This document shows, in pieces, positions 1 to 8,783 of a stretch of 64,000 bases of DNA; position 1 is the stretch's first letter, and each line of letters starts with the position of its first letter. The notes under the pieces were generated by a model, which saw nothing but the letters and a program-made list of their open reading frames with translations, was not told where the DNA came from and did not search any database. The DNA is from JACDHG01 sp963815295 (GTDB lineage Bacteria > Actinomycetota > Actinomycetes > Propionibacteriales > Nocardioidaceae). Where the stretch lies: positions 248,001 through 312,000 of the forward strand of contig CAWFFZ010000001.1 in NCBI GenBank assembly GCA_963815295.1, given 5' to 3'. Position numbers and translations under genes: made by a program.

Positions 1-142
1 GGGCAGCCGCACACAGTCGAAGCCCACGCACGCGCACAGTGGGACCCCCGGACGACGACAACAGCGACGTGCCCACCCTATCGGCGGCGGTGTCGGCACC
101 CACGCCGGCAAGCGAAGCGAGACCGAATCGTGCCGCGTCGAG

Positions 143-160
143 GTCTCGACAAGCTCGACC
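143..160. repeat. interspersed intergenic motif, copy 1
   Basis: The motif GTCTCGACAAGCTCGACC lies in the gene-free first 188 bases. Closely related copies occur at 19683-19704 and 19727-19749, again in non-coding DNA. From memory, motifs of this type are abundant between genes in Nocardioides and relatives; I cannot count them genome-wide here. I see no other feature in bases 1-188. Confidence 0.4.
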
Positions 161-188
161 GGCGCGATGTTCGCTCGACCGCCGACTG

Positions 189-1727
189 TCAGCGAGTTGA
201 GACGGTGGCAACGACGCGTGCCCGGACCTCAGGGTGCTCCCACTCTCGTGCCGTGATGACGAGCCTGCGGGTGGCGACCAGGAAGAACGGCACCGCCAGC
301 ACCAGTGACCACCGCGGATCGTCGACCCGCGCAGTGATGCTGAACAACATTCCGGTGAGAGTGGACGTCATGGCCAGGTATGACGAGTAGGCCACCATCG
401 TGAGTGGCGGTGCCGGCGTACCCCGGGCTGACTTGAGGTCAATCGCGAACGGACGGCGCACCGACCAGTGCATCGACCGGGCCACCACCTGCAGGGACAC
501 GACGATCATCGTCGCCACCAACGCGGCCGCCTCGGACGCCGTGGGCAGACCACCCGCCCGCAGACCCGCGACGACAAGTGTCAGGGCGGTTGCGGCGAGC
601 AGCACCTCGCACAACACCCGCACTCGCGCTGCGAAGACGAGCCGCGGGTTGACCGGGAGGCTGTCGCGCCACAGTGCACCGACACCGTCAAGCGCCCATG
701 CGTTGACCCCGAACAAGAGGGCTCCACCGGACGCGACGAGGCCAGGCAGGATCGGCAGCATCGCCCATTCGAGCGATCCGGCCGCAGCGACCACGCCGGG
801 CATCAATGCCAGGATCACGAAGCCACGACGCAGCGGCACAGAGCGCCAAATGCTGCCTCGGTCGGTGCGCACGAGAGCAGCGAAATCCGAGCCGGCGGAC
901 GGGCGTGCCGCCACAGTGTGACCTTCGGCGTGAAGCTCCTCACGCGGCTGACGACGTGCGACGAGGTGCGCTATCCAGGCACCGCAAGCGATGGCGGCCA
1001 GGCTTGACGCGGCTATGACGAGTGTCCCGATCGCCCAGTACCAGTTGAAGGATCGGCCGTTCAATGCGACTACGACCGCGGTAAGGGTCGGGCTCTGGTC
1101 GAGGAGGTCGGTCACCTTGTTCGTGGCGACGGCGAAGGTGACCCCCACCGCGAGCACGAGGGCTGCGCTACGGACGATCCAGGTGCCGTGACGGCGACGG
1201 CGCACCCCCTCGACGCACCAGGCAAGCGCTTGAGCCAGCGTCGTCGCAAATACGAGCCACGCGAGTGTCGTGATTTGCACCGCCCACAGGTTGACGGGCC
1301 CGAAGGCGTACGCCGTGATACCGAGCAAGCTCCAGGCCTGCACCACCCATGCCACGTTGAGCGGTGCAAGCAGCAATGCACCGAGATGGTCCGTGGTCGG
1401 GCTTACCGGGAACGACACACCCTCGTCGCGAGGCAACAGCTCGCGACCTCCGCCTGAACTAATGATCGCGAACATCGTGGTCAGCAAGAAAGCCAGGTAT
1501 GCCGTCGGCAGCAGCAGCGCCAAGTTGTTGGCGTTGACCGACGTGTCGGCGCCCTCGACGAACGCCGGTACGACCGCACACCCGACGGTGAGGATGACGA
1601 AAACCGCCAGGCCGATTCCGGCAGCCCGCTTGCCACGGCCGCGCACACCTGCGAGCCGGAACGCGACGAGCGGGCGGACGTCCGCGGTGGCCCGACGGGC
1701 GTCGGCGACGATGAAAGGTACGGCCAC
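189..1727 (-). CDS. ABC transporter permease, polytopic membrane protein
   Basis: A 512-residue protein made almost entirely of hydrophobic helices (about twelve by eye) with Arg-rich cytoplasmic loops and no enzyme motif. It starts with GTG four bases after the stop of the upstream ATPase gene, so the two are almost certainly translated together as a two-component ABC transporter. The length and even spread of helices fit ABC-2-like exporter permeases that work as homodimers with one ATPase. The substrate cannot be told from the sequence. It could be a drug, peptide or lipid exporter. Confidence 0.75.
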   Translation of the reverse strand: MAVPFIVADARRATADVRPLVAFRLAGVRGRGKRAAGIGLAVFVILTVGCAVVPAFVEGADTSVNANNLALLLPTAYLAFLLTTMFAIISSGGGRELLPRDEGVSFPVSPTTDHLGALLLAPLNVAWVVQAWSLLGITAYAFGPVNLWAVQITTLAWLVFATTLAQALAWCVEGVRRRRHGTWIVRSAALVLAVGVTFAVATNKVTDLLDQSPTLTAVVVALNGRSFNWYWAIGTLVIAASSLAAIACGAWIAHLVARRQPREELHAEGHTVAARPSAGSDFAALVRTDRGSIWRSVPLRRGFVILALMPGVVAAAGSLEWAMLPILPGLVASGGALLFGVNAWALDGVGALWRDSLPVNPRLVFAARVRVLCEVLLAATALTLVVAGLRAGGLPTASEAAALVATMIVVSLQVVARSMHWSVRRPFAIDLKSARGTPAPPLTMVAYSSYLAMTSTLTGMLFSITARVDDPRWSLVLAVPFFLVATRRLVITAREWEHPEVRARVVATVSTR

Positions 1728-1731
1728 GATC

Positions 1732-2442
1732 TCAGGCCAGCAGGGCGCGGTAGGCGCGAGCGCCGTCGGCGCCGCTCAGCTCCTGAGCCGGCGCAGCCCG
1801 GACGACCAGTCCTCCGCGCAGGACGACGGCCTCATCGCATGCTTGGACGGCCAGCTCGAGGAGGTGCGTCGAGATGAGCACTGCGGCTCCTCGGCTGCGG
1901 GCGTCGGCGATCACGTCCAGCGTCGCCTCGGCGCCGAGCGGGTCCACGCCGTCGAAAGGCTCGTCGAGCAGCAACACGCGGGGGCGATGAAAGGCCGCGA
2001 GCACGACCGACATACGTCGGCCCATGCCGTGGCTGAACCCGGATGTGACCCGGTGGGCGGCGGCACCGAGGTCGAACCGCTCAAGCAGGTCTCGGGCCGA
2101 GTCCTCCCACCCGGGTTCAAGGCGGCGCAGTCGCGCGGAGAGCTGGAGATGCTCCCAGGGGGTGGCTCTCGGGACGAGTCCGCCGACGTCAGGGCAGTAA
2201 CCGCTTGCCCGTTTGGCAGACAGTGCATCGCGGCGTATGTCGTGGCCATCGACGTAGACCTCACCGTCACTGGGCGGGATCACGCCGGCCAACACTCGCA
2301 TGGTCGTGGATTTGCCGGCACCGTTGCGGCCGACGAGCGCGGTCGAGCCACCGGCGGGAACGCTGAGATCGAGCAGCCGCACCGCTTCGACGGCACCGAA
2401 ACGCACACGTAGGGCTCGAACGTCGATCGCGGGTGCGCTCAC
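1732..2442 (-). CDS. ABC transporter ATP-binding protein
   Basis: A 236-residue ABC ATPase that would power the adjacent permease. Walker A GRNGAGKST lies near residue 40 and Walker B LLLDEPFDGVD near residue 155. The signature loop is unusual, reading SGFSHGMGRRM in place of LSGGQ, as in several ABC-2 exporter ATPases. I chose the GTG at 2442, giving VSAPAIDVRALRV, because this is where similarity to ABC ATPases begins; an upstream in-frame ATG would add about 11 to 18 atypical residues. It leads a two-gene operon that diverges from the lipoprotein gene. Confidence 0.85.
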   Translation of the reverse strand: MSAPAIDVRALRVRFGAVEAVRLLDLSVPAGGSTALVGRNGAGKSTTMRVLAGVIPPSDGEVYVDGHDIRRDALSAKRASGYCPDVGGLVPRATPWEHLQLSARLRRLEPGWEDSARDLLERFDLGAAAHRVTSGFSHGMGRRMSVVLAAFHRPRVLLLDEPFDGVDPLGAEATLDVIADARSRGAAVLISTHLLELAVQACDEAVVLRGGLVVRAAPAQELSGADGARAYRALLA

Positions 2443-2510
2443 CGGCTCAGTCTGCCAACACAACCGCAGCAGCATCGGGCTTTGCGGCAATCTCACCCAC
2501 TTGTCCGACC

Positions 2511-2534
2511 CTCACCCGGCTATGACCGGGTGAG
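2511..2534. promoter_or_regulatory. perfect inverted repeat between divergent genes
   Basis: CTCACCCGG, a six-base loop CTATGA, then CCGGGTGAG: a perfect 9-bp inverted repeat midway between the ABC ATPase start (2442, minus) and the lipoprotein start (2601, plus). The position suits an operator acting on both promoters, or a hairpin in the leader of the ABC operon. No regulator gene is adjacent, so the binding protein is unknown. Confidence 0.45.
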
Positions 2535-2600
2535 CTTCTGACAGGTGCGGTTAGAGTTCAAGGCAGCAGCAACCACCACGACTCGGAATTGAGACCACAA

Positions 2601-3089
2601 ATGCAGAAGACCCTGAGCATTGCGGCTGTCGTACTCATGGCGGCGTCGCTCGGTGCCTGCTCGAACGACAGCAACGGCTCGAGCGACAACAGTGATGACT
2701 ACTGCTCGACACTCGAGGACACCAAAGCCGATATCGACAACCTCGACTTCACCGCACTGACGGACGAGAAGTTCAGCGATCTGCAGTCGAGGATCTCCGA
2801 TCTCGAGGACGCTGCACCATCAGAAGTCGAAGCCGACTGGAAGACCTTGGGCGACGGCATCGACGGGTTCAAGAAACTGCTCGACGATGCGGGAATCTCC
2901 TTCGATGACCTCCAGACATTGCAGAGCGGAGAGGTGCCCGACGGCCTCGACGTGCAGGCGCTGCAGGAACTCGGGCCGAAGATGCAAGAGATCGTCAGCG
3001 ACAACGACATTGAGGCTGCCACCCAGAGCATCCAGGATCACGCAGAGTCCGAGTGTGACCTCACGCTGGAGGAGTCCACCGGCCCGTAG
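2601..3089 (+). CDS. small secreted lipoprotein of unknown function
   Basis: A 162-residue protein with a lipoprotein signal peptide: MQK, a hydrophobic stretch, then the lipobox SLGAC with Cys at about residue 20. A Ser/Asn/Asp-rich linker follows, then an acidic, mostly helical domain of roughly 130 residues with two further Cys (in DDYCS and SECDL) that could form a disulfide. It should be anchored to the outer face of the membrane. I do not recognise the family. It starts at ATG 2601; an in-frame TTG four codons upstream is less likely. It is convergent with the acyl-CoA dehydrogenase gene. Confidence 0.75.
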   Translation: MQKTLSIAAVVLMAASLGACSNDSNGSSDNSDDYCSTLEDTKADIDNLDFTALTDEKFSDLQSRISDLEDAAPSEVEADWKTLGDGIDGFKKLLDDAGISFDDLQTLQSGEVPDGLDVQALQELGPKMQEIVSDNDIEAATQSIQDHAESECDLTLEESTGP

Positions 3090-3099
3090 CCAGAGGCTG

Positions 3100-3121
3100 C
3101 CCCTCCTGTTCAGCTGAGGGG
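3100..3121. terminator. possible hairpin between convergent genes
   Basis: CCCCTC (3100-3105) and GAGGGG (3116-3121) can form a six-base-pair GC stem in the 20-base gap between two convergent genes, overlapping the acyl-CoA dehydrogenase stop codon. There is no T-run. It may act as a weak bidirectional terminator. Confidence 0.3.
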
Positions 3122-4255
3122 GAGGCCCCGGCCGATGATTTCTTTCATCACTTCGGTTGTGCCGCCGTAGATCGTCTGGGCTCTCGTGTCGAGAAACGCC
3201 TTCGCGATCGGGTACTCCTGCATGTAGCCATAGCCGCCAAACAGCTGCAGACACTCATCCACGACCTTCTTCTGCAGCTCAGTCGTCCACCACTTCGCCT
3301 TGGCTGCGTCGGTGACGCTCAGCCCGCCGGTGATGTGCTCGTCGATGCAGCGATCGACGTACACCCTGGCGATGTCGGACTCGGTGACGAGCTCGGCGAG
3401 CCTGAAACGGGTGGCTTGAAAGCTGCCGATCGACCGGCCGAACGCCTGCCGCTCCCGGCAGTAGGCCATCGTCATCGCCAGCACCCGCTCACACGCGGCC
3501 GCACCGGTCACAGCAATGGCCAGCCGTTCCTGGGGGAGGTTCTGCATGAGGTACACGAAGCCCTGCCCTTCGTCGCCGAGCAGGTTGGCGGCAGGAACGC
3601 GCACGTTGTCAAAGAACAGTTCGGCCGTGTCCTGAGCCTTGAGGCCGATCTTGTCCAGGTTGCGGCCGCGCTCAAAGCCGTCCATCCCGCGCTCCACCAT
3701 GAGCAGCGACACGCCCTGGTGGCCGGCACTCGGGTCTGTCTTGGCCACGACGATGACCAGGTCGGCGTTGATCCCGTTGCTTGTGAAGGTCTTCTGCCCG
3801 TTGAGGACGTAGTGATCGCCGTCGCGGATCGCGGTCGTCCGGATCCCCTGGAGGTCAGACCCTGCGCCCGGCTCTGTCATCGCGATCGCGGTGATCAGGG
3901 ACCCGTCGCAGTATCCAGGCAGCCAGCGGGCTCGCTGCTCGTCAGTGCACAGCGCCAGCAGATAACCGGAGACCATATCGCAGTGGACCACGAAGCCGAC
4001 GCCGCCAGCCGCGACCCGGACAAGCTCTTCGTTGAGCACGACGTTGAACCGGTAGTCGGCAACGCCGCCTCCGCCATACTCAGTCGGCATCATGAAGCCG
4101 AGGATGCCCTGCGACCCGGCCCGCGACCAGAGCTCGCGCGGCACGATCCCCGCCTGCTCCCATTCGGCGTGGTGGGGCGCGATCTCCTTGTCACAAAGGG
4201 ATCTGCAGGTCTCGCGGAACGCGTCGTGGTCAGCGTCGAAGATGGTCCGCTTCAT
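3110..4255 (-). CDS. acyl-CoA dehydrogenase
   Basis: A 381-residue flavoprotein of the acyl-CoA dehydrogenase family, which oxidises an acyl-CoA thioester to the 2,3-enoyl-CoA and passes electrons to ETF. Typical features are the all-helical N-terminal domain from FRETCRSLC, the FAD/substrate segment AMTEPGAGSDLQG near residue 130, the RQAFGRSIGSFQ segment, and the C-terminal IYGGTTEVMKEIIGR that carries the usual catalytic-base region. The start at 4255 overlaps the upstream CaiB stop by four bases (ATGA). The pairing with a CoA transferase points to activation then dehydrogenation of a branched or unusual acid; the substrate is unknown. Confidence 0.9.
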   Translation of the reverse strand: MKRTIFDADHDAFRETCRSLCDKEIAPHHAEWEQAGIVPRELWSRAGSQGILGFMMPTEYGGGGVADYRFNVVLNEELVRVAAGGVGFVVHCDMVSGYLLALCTDEQRARWLPGYCDGSLITAIAMTEPGAGSDLQGIRTTAIRDGDHYVLNGQKTFTSNGINADLVIVVAKTDPSAGHQGVSLLMVERGMDGFERGRNLDKIGLKAQDTAELFFDNVRVPAANLLGDEGQGFVYLMQNLPQERLAIAVTGAAACERVLAMTMAYCRERQAFGRSIGSFQATRFRLAELVTESDIARVYVDRCIDEHITGGLSVTDAAKAKWWTTELQKKVVDECLQLFGGYGYMQEYPIAKAFLDTRAQTIYGGTTEVMKEIIGRGLPLS

Positions 4256-5427
4256 GGAGCCGCCTCCTCGTCGGTGGGTCTGGCTTCCAGCTGTATGACG
4301 ACCTGAGCCGCCAGCAAGGACGCGACATCGTCGAACCCCCATCGCTCCAGCGTCTCGCGAGTGTCCTGTCCTGGCAGTGGCGGGCCGGTAGACAGCGAGG
4401 TCGTCGACCGCGAGAAGCGAGGCGCCGGGGCCGGTTGGAGCATCGCGTCACGCTCGCGGAAGACCTCCCGCGCCGCCAGGTGCGGGTACTGGGGCGCCTC
4501 CGTCATCGCCAGCACCGGTGCGACGCAGGCGTCCGAGTCGGCGAAGTGGGATGTCCACTCGGCCTGCGTGCGCGTCTTGAACCTGGCTCCAATGGCAGAC
4601 CGCAGCCCGGCCCACTGTGCCAGGTCGGTGCGAGGAGGTAACGGCTCGGGGAGGTCGAGCAGCTGCTCGAACTCTGCGTAGAACGGTGCCTCCAACGGTC
4701 CGACGGCCATGTGTCGACCGTCGCTCGTCTCGTAGACGTCGTAGAACGGCGTACCTCCGTCGAGCAGGTTGGACTCCCGACCGGCAGACCACAAGCCGGC
4801 AGCCAGGAGTCCGAAGTTCATCGTGGTGAGGTGTGCAGTGCCGTCCACGATCGCCGCGTCGACCACCTGGCCGCGACCAGTCGCCCTCGATTCGATCAGC
4901 GCCGCCAACACACCGACGACGAGGTAGAGGGCACCACCACCGAGGTCTCCCACCAGGTTCAGCGGGATTGCCGGCTTCGCCTTCGACCCGATGGCGTCCA
5001 AGGCCCCGGTGACTGCGATGTAATTGAGGTCATGGCCAGCTGTCTCGGCCAACGGCCCGGACTGCCCCCAGCCGGTCATCCTGCCGTAGACCAGCTGCGG
5101 ACGGCGCGCGCACAGCTCATCAGGGCCGAGGCCAAGGCGCTCAGCAACGCCAGGGCGGAAGCCTTCGATAAACGCGTCAGCGGAGTCGACGAGCCGTCGT
5201 ACGACGTCTGCGCCTGCTGGCTGCTTGAGGTCGACACAAACGCTGGGTCGACCGCGGTTGAGCAGGTCGTGCTCGGGAGGCACGCCCAGGCCGCCACCCC
5301 CACCCGATGGCCGGTCGATCTTGACGACATCGGCCCCGAGCTCGGCAAGGAGCATCCCCGCGAAGGGCGCCGGACCGAGCCCGGCCAGCTCGACGATGCG
5401 GACACCTGTGAGCGGTCCTGGCGCCAT
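4252..5427 (-). CDS. CaiB/BaiF family CoA transferase
   Basis: A 391-residue class III CoA transferase or alpha-methylacyl-CoA racemase-like protein. It begins with LTGVRIVELAGLGPAPF, typical of the family, and carries DVVKIDRPSGG, VDLKQPAG and GHDLNYIAVTGAL; the Asp in the last motif is the conserved catalytic position of the superfamily. FAD, metal and ATP motifs are absent, as expected. It either moves CoA between carboxylic acids or racemises 2-methylacyl-CoA. It overlaps the downstream acyl-CoA dehydrogenase by four bases and follows the hydrolase gene by three, so it is part of the minus-strand run that starts at mscR. Confidence 0.88.
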   Translation of the reverse strand: MAPGPLTGVRIVELAGLGPAPFAGMLLAELGADVVKIDRPSGGGGGLGVPPEHDLLNRGRPSVCVDLKQPAGADVVRRLVDSADAFIEGFRPGVAERLGLGPDELCARRPQLVYGRMTGWGQSGPLAETAGHDLNYIAVTGALDAIGSKAKPAIPLNLVGDLGGGALYLVVGVLAALIESRATGRGQVVDAAIVDGTAHLTTMNFGLLAAGLWSAGRESNLLDGGTPFYDVYETSDGRHMAVGPLEAPFYAEFEQLLDLPEPLPPRTDLAQWAGLRSAIGARFKTRTQAEWTSHFADSDACVAPVLAMTEAPQYPHLAAREVFRERDAMLQPAPAPRFSRSTTSLSTGPPLPGQDTRETLERWGFDDVASLLAAQVVIQLEARPTDEEAAP

Positions 5428-5430
5428 CAG

Positions 5431-5958
5431 TCATCGTCCGAGGGCGTCGGCCTCGGCACCGATCGTGGTGGAGTCGCCGTGGCCCGTGTGGACGACGGTC
5501 TCGGCCGGCAACGCAAACAGCTTCGTCCGAATGCTCGTGACCAGCGTCGCCTCGTCGGAGAAGCTGCGTCCCGTGGCTCCGGGACCTCCCTTGAACAGAG
5601 TGTCGCCCGTGAAGACCACGCCGAGGTCCGGCGCGTGCAGGCAGACCGCGCCGGGCGCATGGCCAGGCGTGTGAAGCACGACAAGGGCAGTGTCGCCGAC
5701 CACGATCCGCTTCCCGTCCGCGAGCGTGCCGTCGGGCTGAGTGCCTGGGTGAGACAACGCCCAGAGCGGCGCGTCGTCAGGGTGCAACAGGATCGGGGCA
5801 TCGACCTTCTTCGCGAGCTCTGGAGCGACACGCACGTGGTCGTCGTGTGCGTGGGTGCAGATAATCGCCAGCACGCGGCGGTCCGCCACGACGTCGAGGA
5901 TCGCGCGCACGTCATGTGGTGCGTCGATGACGACACATTCGTCGTCGTCGCCAATCAC
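5431..5958 (-). CDS. MBL-fold metallo-hydrolase, partner of mscR; 5' end probably frameshifted
   Basis: A metallo-beta-lactamase-fold hydrolase (175 residues from the only usable in-frame start, GTG 5958). The metal site is visible: THAHDDH, HTPGHAPG, FTGDTLF and HTGHGDST. Genes of this type directly follow mscR in actinobacteria and are thought to hydrolyse the S-formylmycothiol product, like a glyoxalase II. The reading frame continues upstream with family-like sequence (SGTFSLDGETF, DVDNNVWVIGD) but has no ATG, GTG or TTG before the mscR stop. A GTG at 6046 that overlaps that stop would reach this frame if one G were removed from a five-base run at 6020-6024. The true protein is therefore probably about 205 residues. 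Confidence 0.82.
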   Translation of the reverse strand: MIGDDDECVVIDAPHDVRAILDVVADRRVLAIICTHAHDDHVRVAPELAKKVDAPILLHPDDAPLWALSHPGTQPDGTLADGKRIVVGDTALVVLHTPGHAPGAVCLHAPDLGVVFTGDTLFKGGPGATGRSFSDEATLVTSIRTKLFALPAETVVHTGHGDSTTIGAEADALGR

Positions 5959-6042
5959 CCAGACGTTGTTGTCGACGTCGAACGTCTCGCCGTCGAGAGA
6001 GAACGTCCCGCTCGTCGTACCCCCGTCGATCCGTAACGTCGC

Positions 6043-7128
6043 TCACATCGTCACCACGGATCGCAGTACGTCGCCGCCGTGCATCTTGTCGAAGGCCGTC
6101 TCGACGCCGTCGATGCCGATCGTCTCGGACACAAACGCGTCGAGCGGCAGCCGACCTTGCAAGAAGAGGTCGATGAGCATCGGGAAGTCGCGGCTGGGCA
6201 GGCAGTCGCCATACCAGGACGACTTCAGCGACCCACCGCGCCCGAACACGTCGAGGAGAGGCAGTTCGAGTGTCATCTCCGGAGTCGGAACGCCGACCAG
6301 CACGACTGTCCCCGCCAGATCACGGGCGTAGAACGCCTGTTTCCAGGTTTCGGGGATGCCGACAGCGTCGATCACGACGTCCGCACCGAATCCGTCGGTG
6401 TGCTTCTGGATCGCAGCAACGACGTCCTCGTCGTTGCCGTTCACGGTGTGGGTGGCACCGAGTTCCTTCGCCTTCTCCAGCTTCCGGGGGTCGATGTCGA
6501 CCGCGATGATGCAGCGCGCCCCGGCGAGCCTGGCCCCGGCAACCGCAGCGGCGCCGACCCCTCCGCAGCCGATCACTGCGACGGTGTCGCCTCGGGTCAC
6601 GCCGCCGGTGTTGATCGCGGCCCCAAGTCCGGCCATGACCCCGCAGCCCAGCAGGCCCGCGACCGAGGCCGGCGCAGCCGCGTCGACCTTGGTGCACTGG
6701 CCCGCGTGCACGAGGGTCTTGTCGGCGAACGCGCCGATGCCGAGCGCAGGCGACAGTTCGGTGCCGTCCTCGAGCGTCATCTTCTGGGCGGCGTTGAACG
6801 TGCTGAAGCAGTACCAGGGGCGGCCACGGCGGCAGGCCCGACACTGACCGCAGACGGCACGCCAGTTCAAGATGACGTAGTCGCCGGGCTGTACGTCGGT
6901 GACGCCGATCCCTACCGTCTCGACGATGCCAGCGGCCTCATGGCCGAGCAGGTAGGGGAAGTCGTCACCGATCCCGCCCTCGCGGTAGTGGAGGTCGGTG
7001 TGGCAGACGCCGCAGGCCGACACGTCCACCACGACCTCACCAGGCCCCGGGTCGGGGACCACGATCTGGACGAGCTCGACGGGCACGCCCTTCCCACGGG
7101 CGATCACGCCCTGGACGGTCTGCGACAT
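6043..7128 (-). CDS. mscR: S-(hydroxymethyl)mycothiol dehydrogenase
   Basis: A 361-residue zinc-dependent medium-chain dehydrogenase that oxidises the formaldehyde-mycothiol adduct with NAD, the actinobacterial equivalent of glutathione-dependent formaldehyde dehydrogenase. Catalytic zinc ligands sit in CGVCHTDLHY and GHEAAG. The structural zinc has four cysteines in CGQCRACRRGRPWYC near residues 90-105. The Rossmann motif GCGGVGAAAV lies near residue 185. Length and order match MscR. The companion hydrolase follows directly. It starts at ATG 7128 and ends with ATG TGA, whose last bases provide a possible GTG start for the next gene. Confidence 0.92.
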   Translation of the reverse strand: MSQTVQGVIARGKGVPVELVQIVVPDPGPGEVVVDVSACGVCHTDLHYREGGIGDDFPYLLGHEAAGIVETVGIGVTDVQPGDYVILNWRAVCGQCRACRRGRPWYCFSTFNAAQKMTLEDGTELSPALGIGAFADKTLVHAGQCTKVDAAAPASVAGLLGCGVMAGLGAAINTGGVTRGDTVAVIGCGGVGAAAVAGARLAGARCIIAVDIDPRKLEKAKELGATHTVNGNDEDVVAAIQKHTDGFGADVVIDAVGIPETWKQAFYARDLAGTVVLVGVPTPEMTLELPLLDVFGRGGSLKSSWYGDCLPSRDFPMLIDLFLQGRLPLDAFVSETIGIDGVETAFDKMHGGDVLRSVVTM

Positions 7129-7143
7129 ACCTCAACTCCTCAA

Positions 7144-7208
7144 CCCCACCGATTCGTCCGACTGGATGCGCCGACTTTACGCAGGAGACCAGTCGGACGA
7201 ATCTGGGG
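7144..7208 (-). terminator. long stem-loop between glpK and mscR
   Basis: A perfect 15-bp inverted repeat, GATTCGTCCGACTGG (7151-7165) and CCAGTCGGACGAATC (7189-7203), extends to 20 bp if two bases are bulged (CCCCA with TGGGG). The loop is 23 bases. It starts 16 bases after the glpK stop on the minus strand, so termination of glpK is the simplest reading. There is no U-run, as is common in actinobacteria. It also lies just upstream of mscR and could instead regulate that gene. Confidence 0.6.
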
Positions 7209-7223
7209 CTAGGAGGTTCGGGG

Positions 7224-8741
7224 TCAGTCCACGTCCTCGTCGACCCAGTCCAGGGTCTTCGTGACTGCCTTCTTCCAGTTGCGGTAGGTCTTCTCCCGCG
7301 CGTCGTTGTCCATGGCCGGCTTCCAGCGCTTGTCCTCGCCCCAGTTCTGCCGGAGCTCGTCCTCGTTTGCCCAGTATCCGACGGCAAGTCCGGCGGCATA
7401 CGCCGCTCCGAGGGCGGTCGTCTCGGCGACCTTGGGGCGTACGACGTCGACGTCGAGGATGTCGGCCTGGAACTGCATCAGGGCCTCGTTGACGACCATT
7501 CCGCCGTCGACCTTCATCTCCTTGAGCGGCACGCCGGAGTCGGCGTTCATGGCGTCGAGCACCTCACGTGTCTGGAACGCGGTGGCCTCGAGGACGGCAC
7601 GGGCGATGTGGCCCTTGTTGACGAAGCGGGTCAGACCGACGAGGGCGCCACGTGCGTCGGAGCGCCAGTGGGGCGCGAACAAACCGGAGAATGCCGGCAC
7701 GAAGTACGCTCCGCCGTTGTCGTCGACCGTCTTCGCGAGGTCCTCGATCTCGGGAGCGGACGCGATGATGCCGAGGTTGTCGCGCATCCACTGCACGAGT
7801 GACCCGGTCACCGCGATCGAGCCCTCGAGCGCGTAGATCGGCTTGTTGTCGCCGATCTTGTAGCAGACCGTCGTCAGCAGACCGTTCTCGCTCGGCACCT
7901 GCTCCTCGCCAGTGTTGAGCAGCATGAAGTTGCCGGTTCCGTAGGTGTTCTTCGCCGTGCCAACCTCGAAGCAGACCTGCCCGAACGTGGCTGCCTGCTG
8001 GTCACCGAGGATGCCCGCCACCGGCGTGCCGCGTAGGACGCCCGGCTGGCATTCGCCGTATACCTCCGAAGACGACTTGATCTCCGGGAGCATCGACAGC
8101 GGGATCTTCATCTCGCCCGCAATCTCCTCGTCCCAAGACAGAGATGTCAGGTCCATCAGCATCGTGCGCGACGCGTTGGTGACGTCGGTGAAGTGCTTGC
8201 CACCATTCTCGGCGCCGCCGGTGAGGTTCCACAGCACCCACGTGTCCATGTTGCCGAACACGAGGTCACCGGCTTCGGCCTTCTCACGGGCTCCGTCGAC
8301 GTTGTCGAGGATCCAGCGGACCTTCGGACCTGAGAAGTACGTCGCCAGCGGCAGCCCGACCTTGGACTTGTAGCGGTCGTTGCCGCCTCCGAGGTCGGCG
8401 AGATCGTCACAGATCTTCTGGGTGCGGGTGTCCTGCCAGACGATCGCGTTGTAGACGGGCTGGCCAGTGGTCTTGTCCCACACCAGCGCTGTCTCGCGCT
8501 GGTTCGTGATCCCGACGGCCTTGATGTTGTCGGAGTTGAGGTTGGCCTTCGCCAGCGCCCCGCCGATCACATCACGCGTGTTGTTCCAGATCTCGATGGC
8601 GTCGTGCTCCACCCAGCCAGCGCGCGGGAAAATCTGCTCGTGCTCTTTTTGGTCGACGGCGATTACAGAACCCGACTTGTCGAAGATCATGCACCGGGTG
8701 CTCGTGGTGCCCTGGTCGATCGCTGCTACATATTCAGCCAT
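7224..8741 (-). CDS. glpK: glycerol kinase
   Basis: A 505-residue FGGY-family kinase that phosphorylates glycerol to glycerol 3-phosphate with ATP. The N-terminus AAIDQGTTSTRCMIFD is the ATP-binding start typical of GlpK, followed by the glycerol-site segments NQRETALVWD and IVWQDTRT, and by PVAGILGDQQAATFGQ and MKVDGGMVVN in the second domain. Length equals the family norm. The gene follows glpF, which sits 42 bases upstream, so channel and kinase form an uptake-and-trapping operon diverging from glpD. Confidence 0.96.
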   Translation of the reverse strand: MAEYVAAIDQGTTSTRCMIFDKSGSVIAVDQKEHEQIFPRAGWVEHDAIEIWNNTRDVIGGALAKANLNSDNIKAVGITNQRETALVWDKTTGQPVYNAIVWQDTRTQKICDDLADLGGGNDRYKSKVGLPLATYFSGPKVRWILDNVDGAREKAEAGDLVFGNMDTWVLWNLTGGAENGGKHFTDVTNASRTMLMDLTSLSWDEEIAGEMKIPLSMLPEIKSSSEVYGECQPGVLRGTPVAGILGDQQAATFGQVCFEVGTAKNTYGTGNFMLLNTGEEQVPSENGLLTTVCYKIGDNKPIYALEGSIAVTGSLVQWMRDNLGIIASAPEIEDLAKTVDDNGGAYFVPAFSGLFAPHWRSDARGALVGLTRFVNKGHIARAVLEATAFQTREVLDAMNADSGVPLKEMKVDGGMVVNEALMQFQADILDVDVVRPKVAETTALGAAYAAGLAVGYWANEDELRQNWGEDKRWKPAMDNDAREKTYRNWKKAVTKTLDWVDEDVD

Positions 8742-8783
8742 GCGAAACTCCGATCGGACGTAGTTGACGGTTGGTGAGATCGG

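Noticed and set aside
4711..6036. 441-codon plus-strand frame over the CaiB and hydrolase genes
   Set aside because: Composition is that of a shadow frame, rich in Arg, Gly and Asp, with no motif, opposite well-supported genes.
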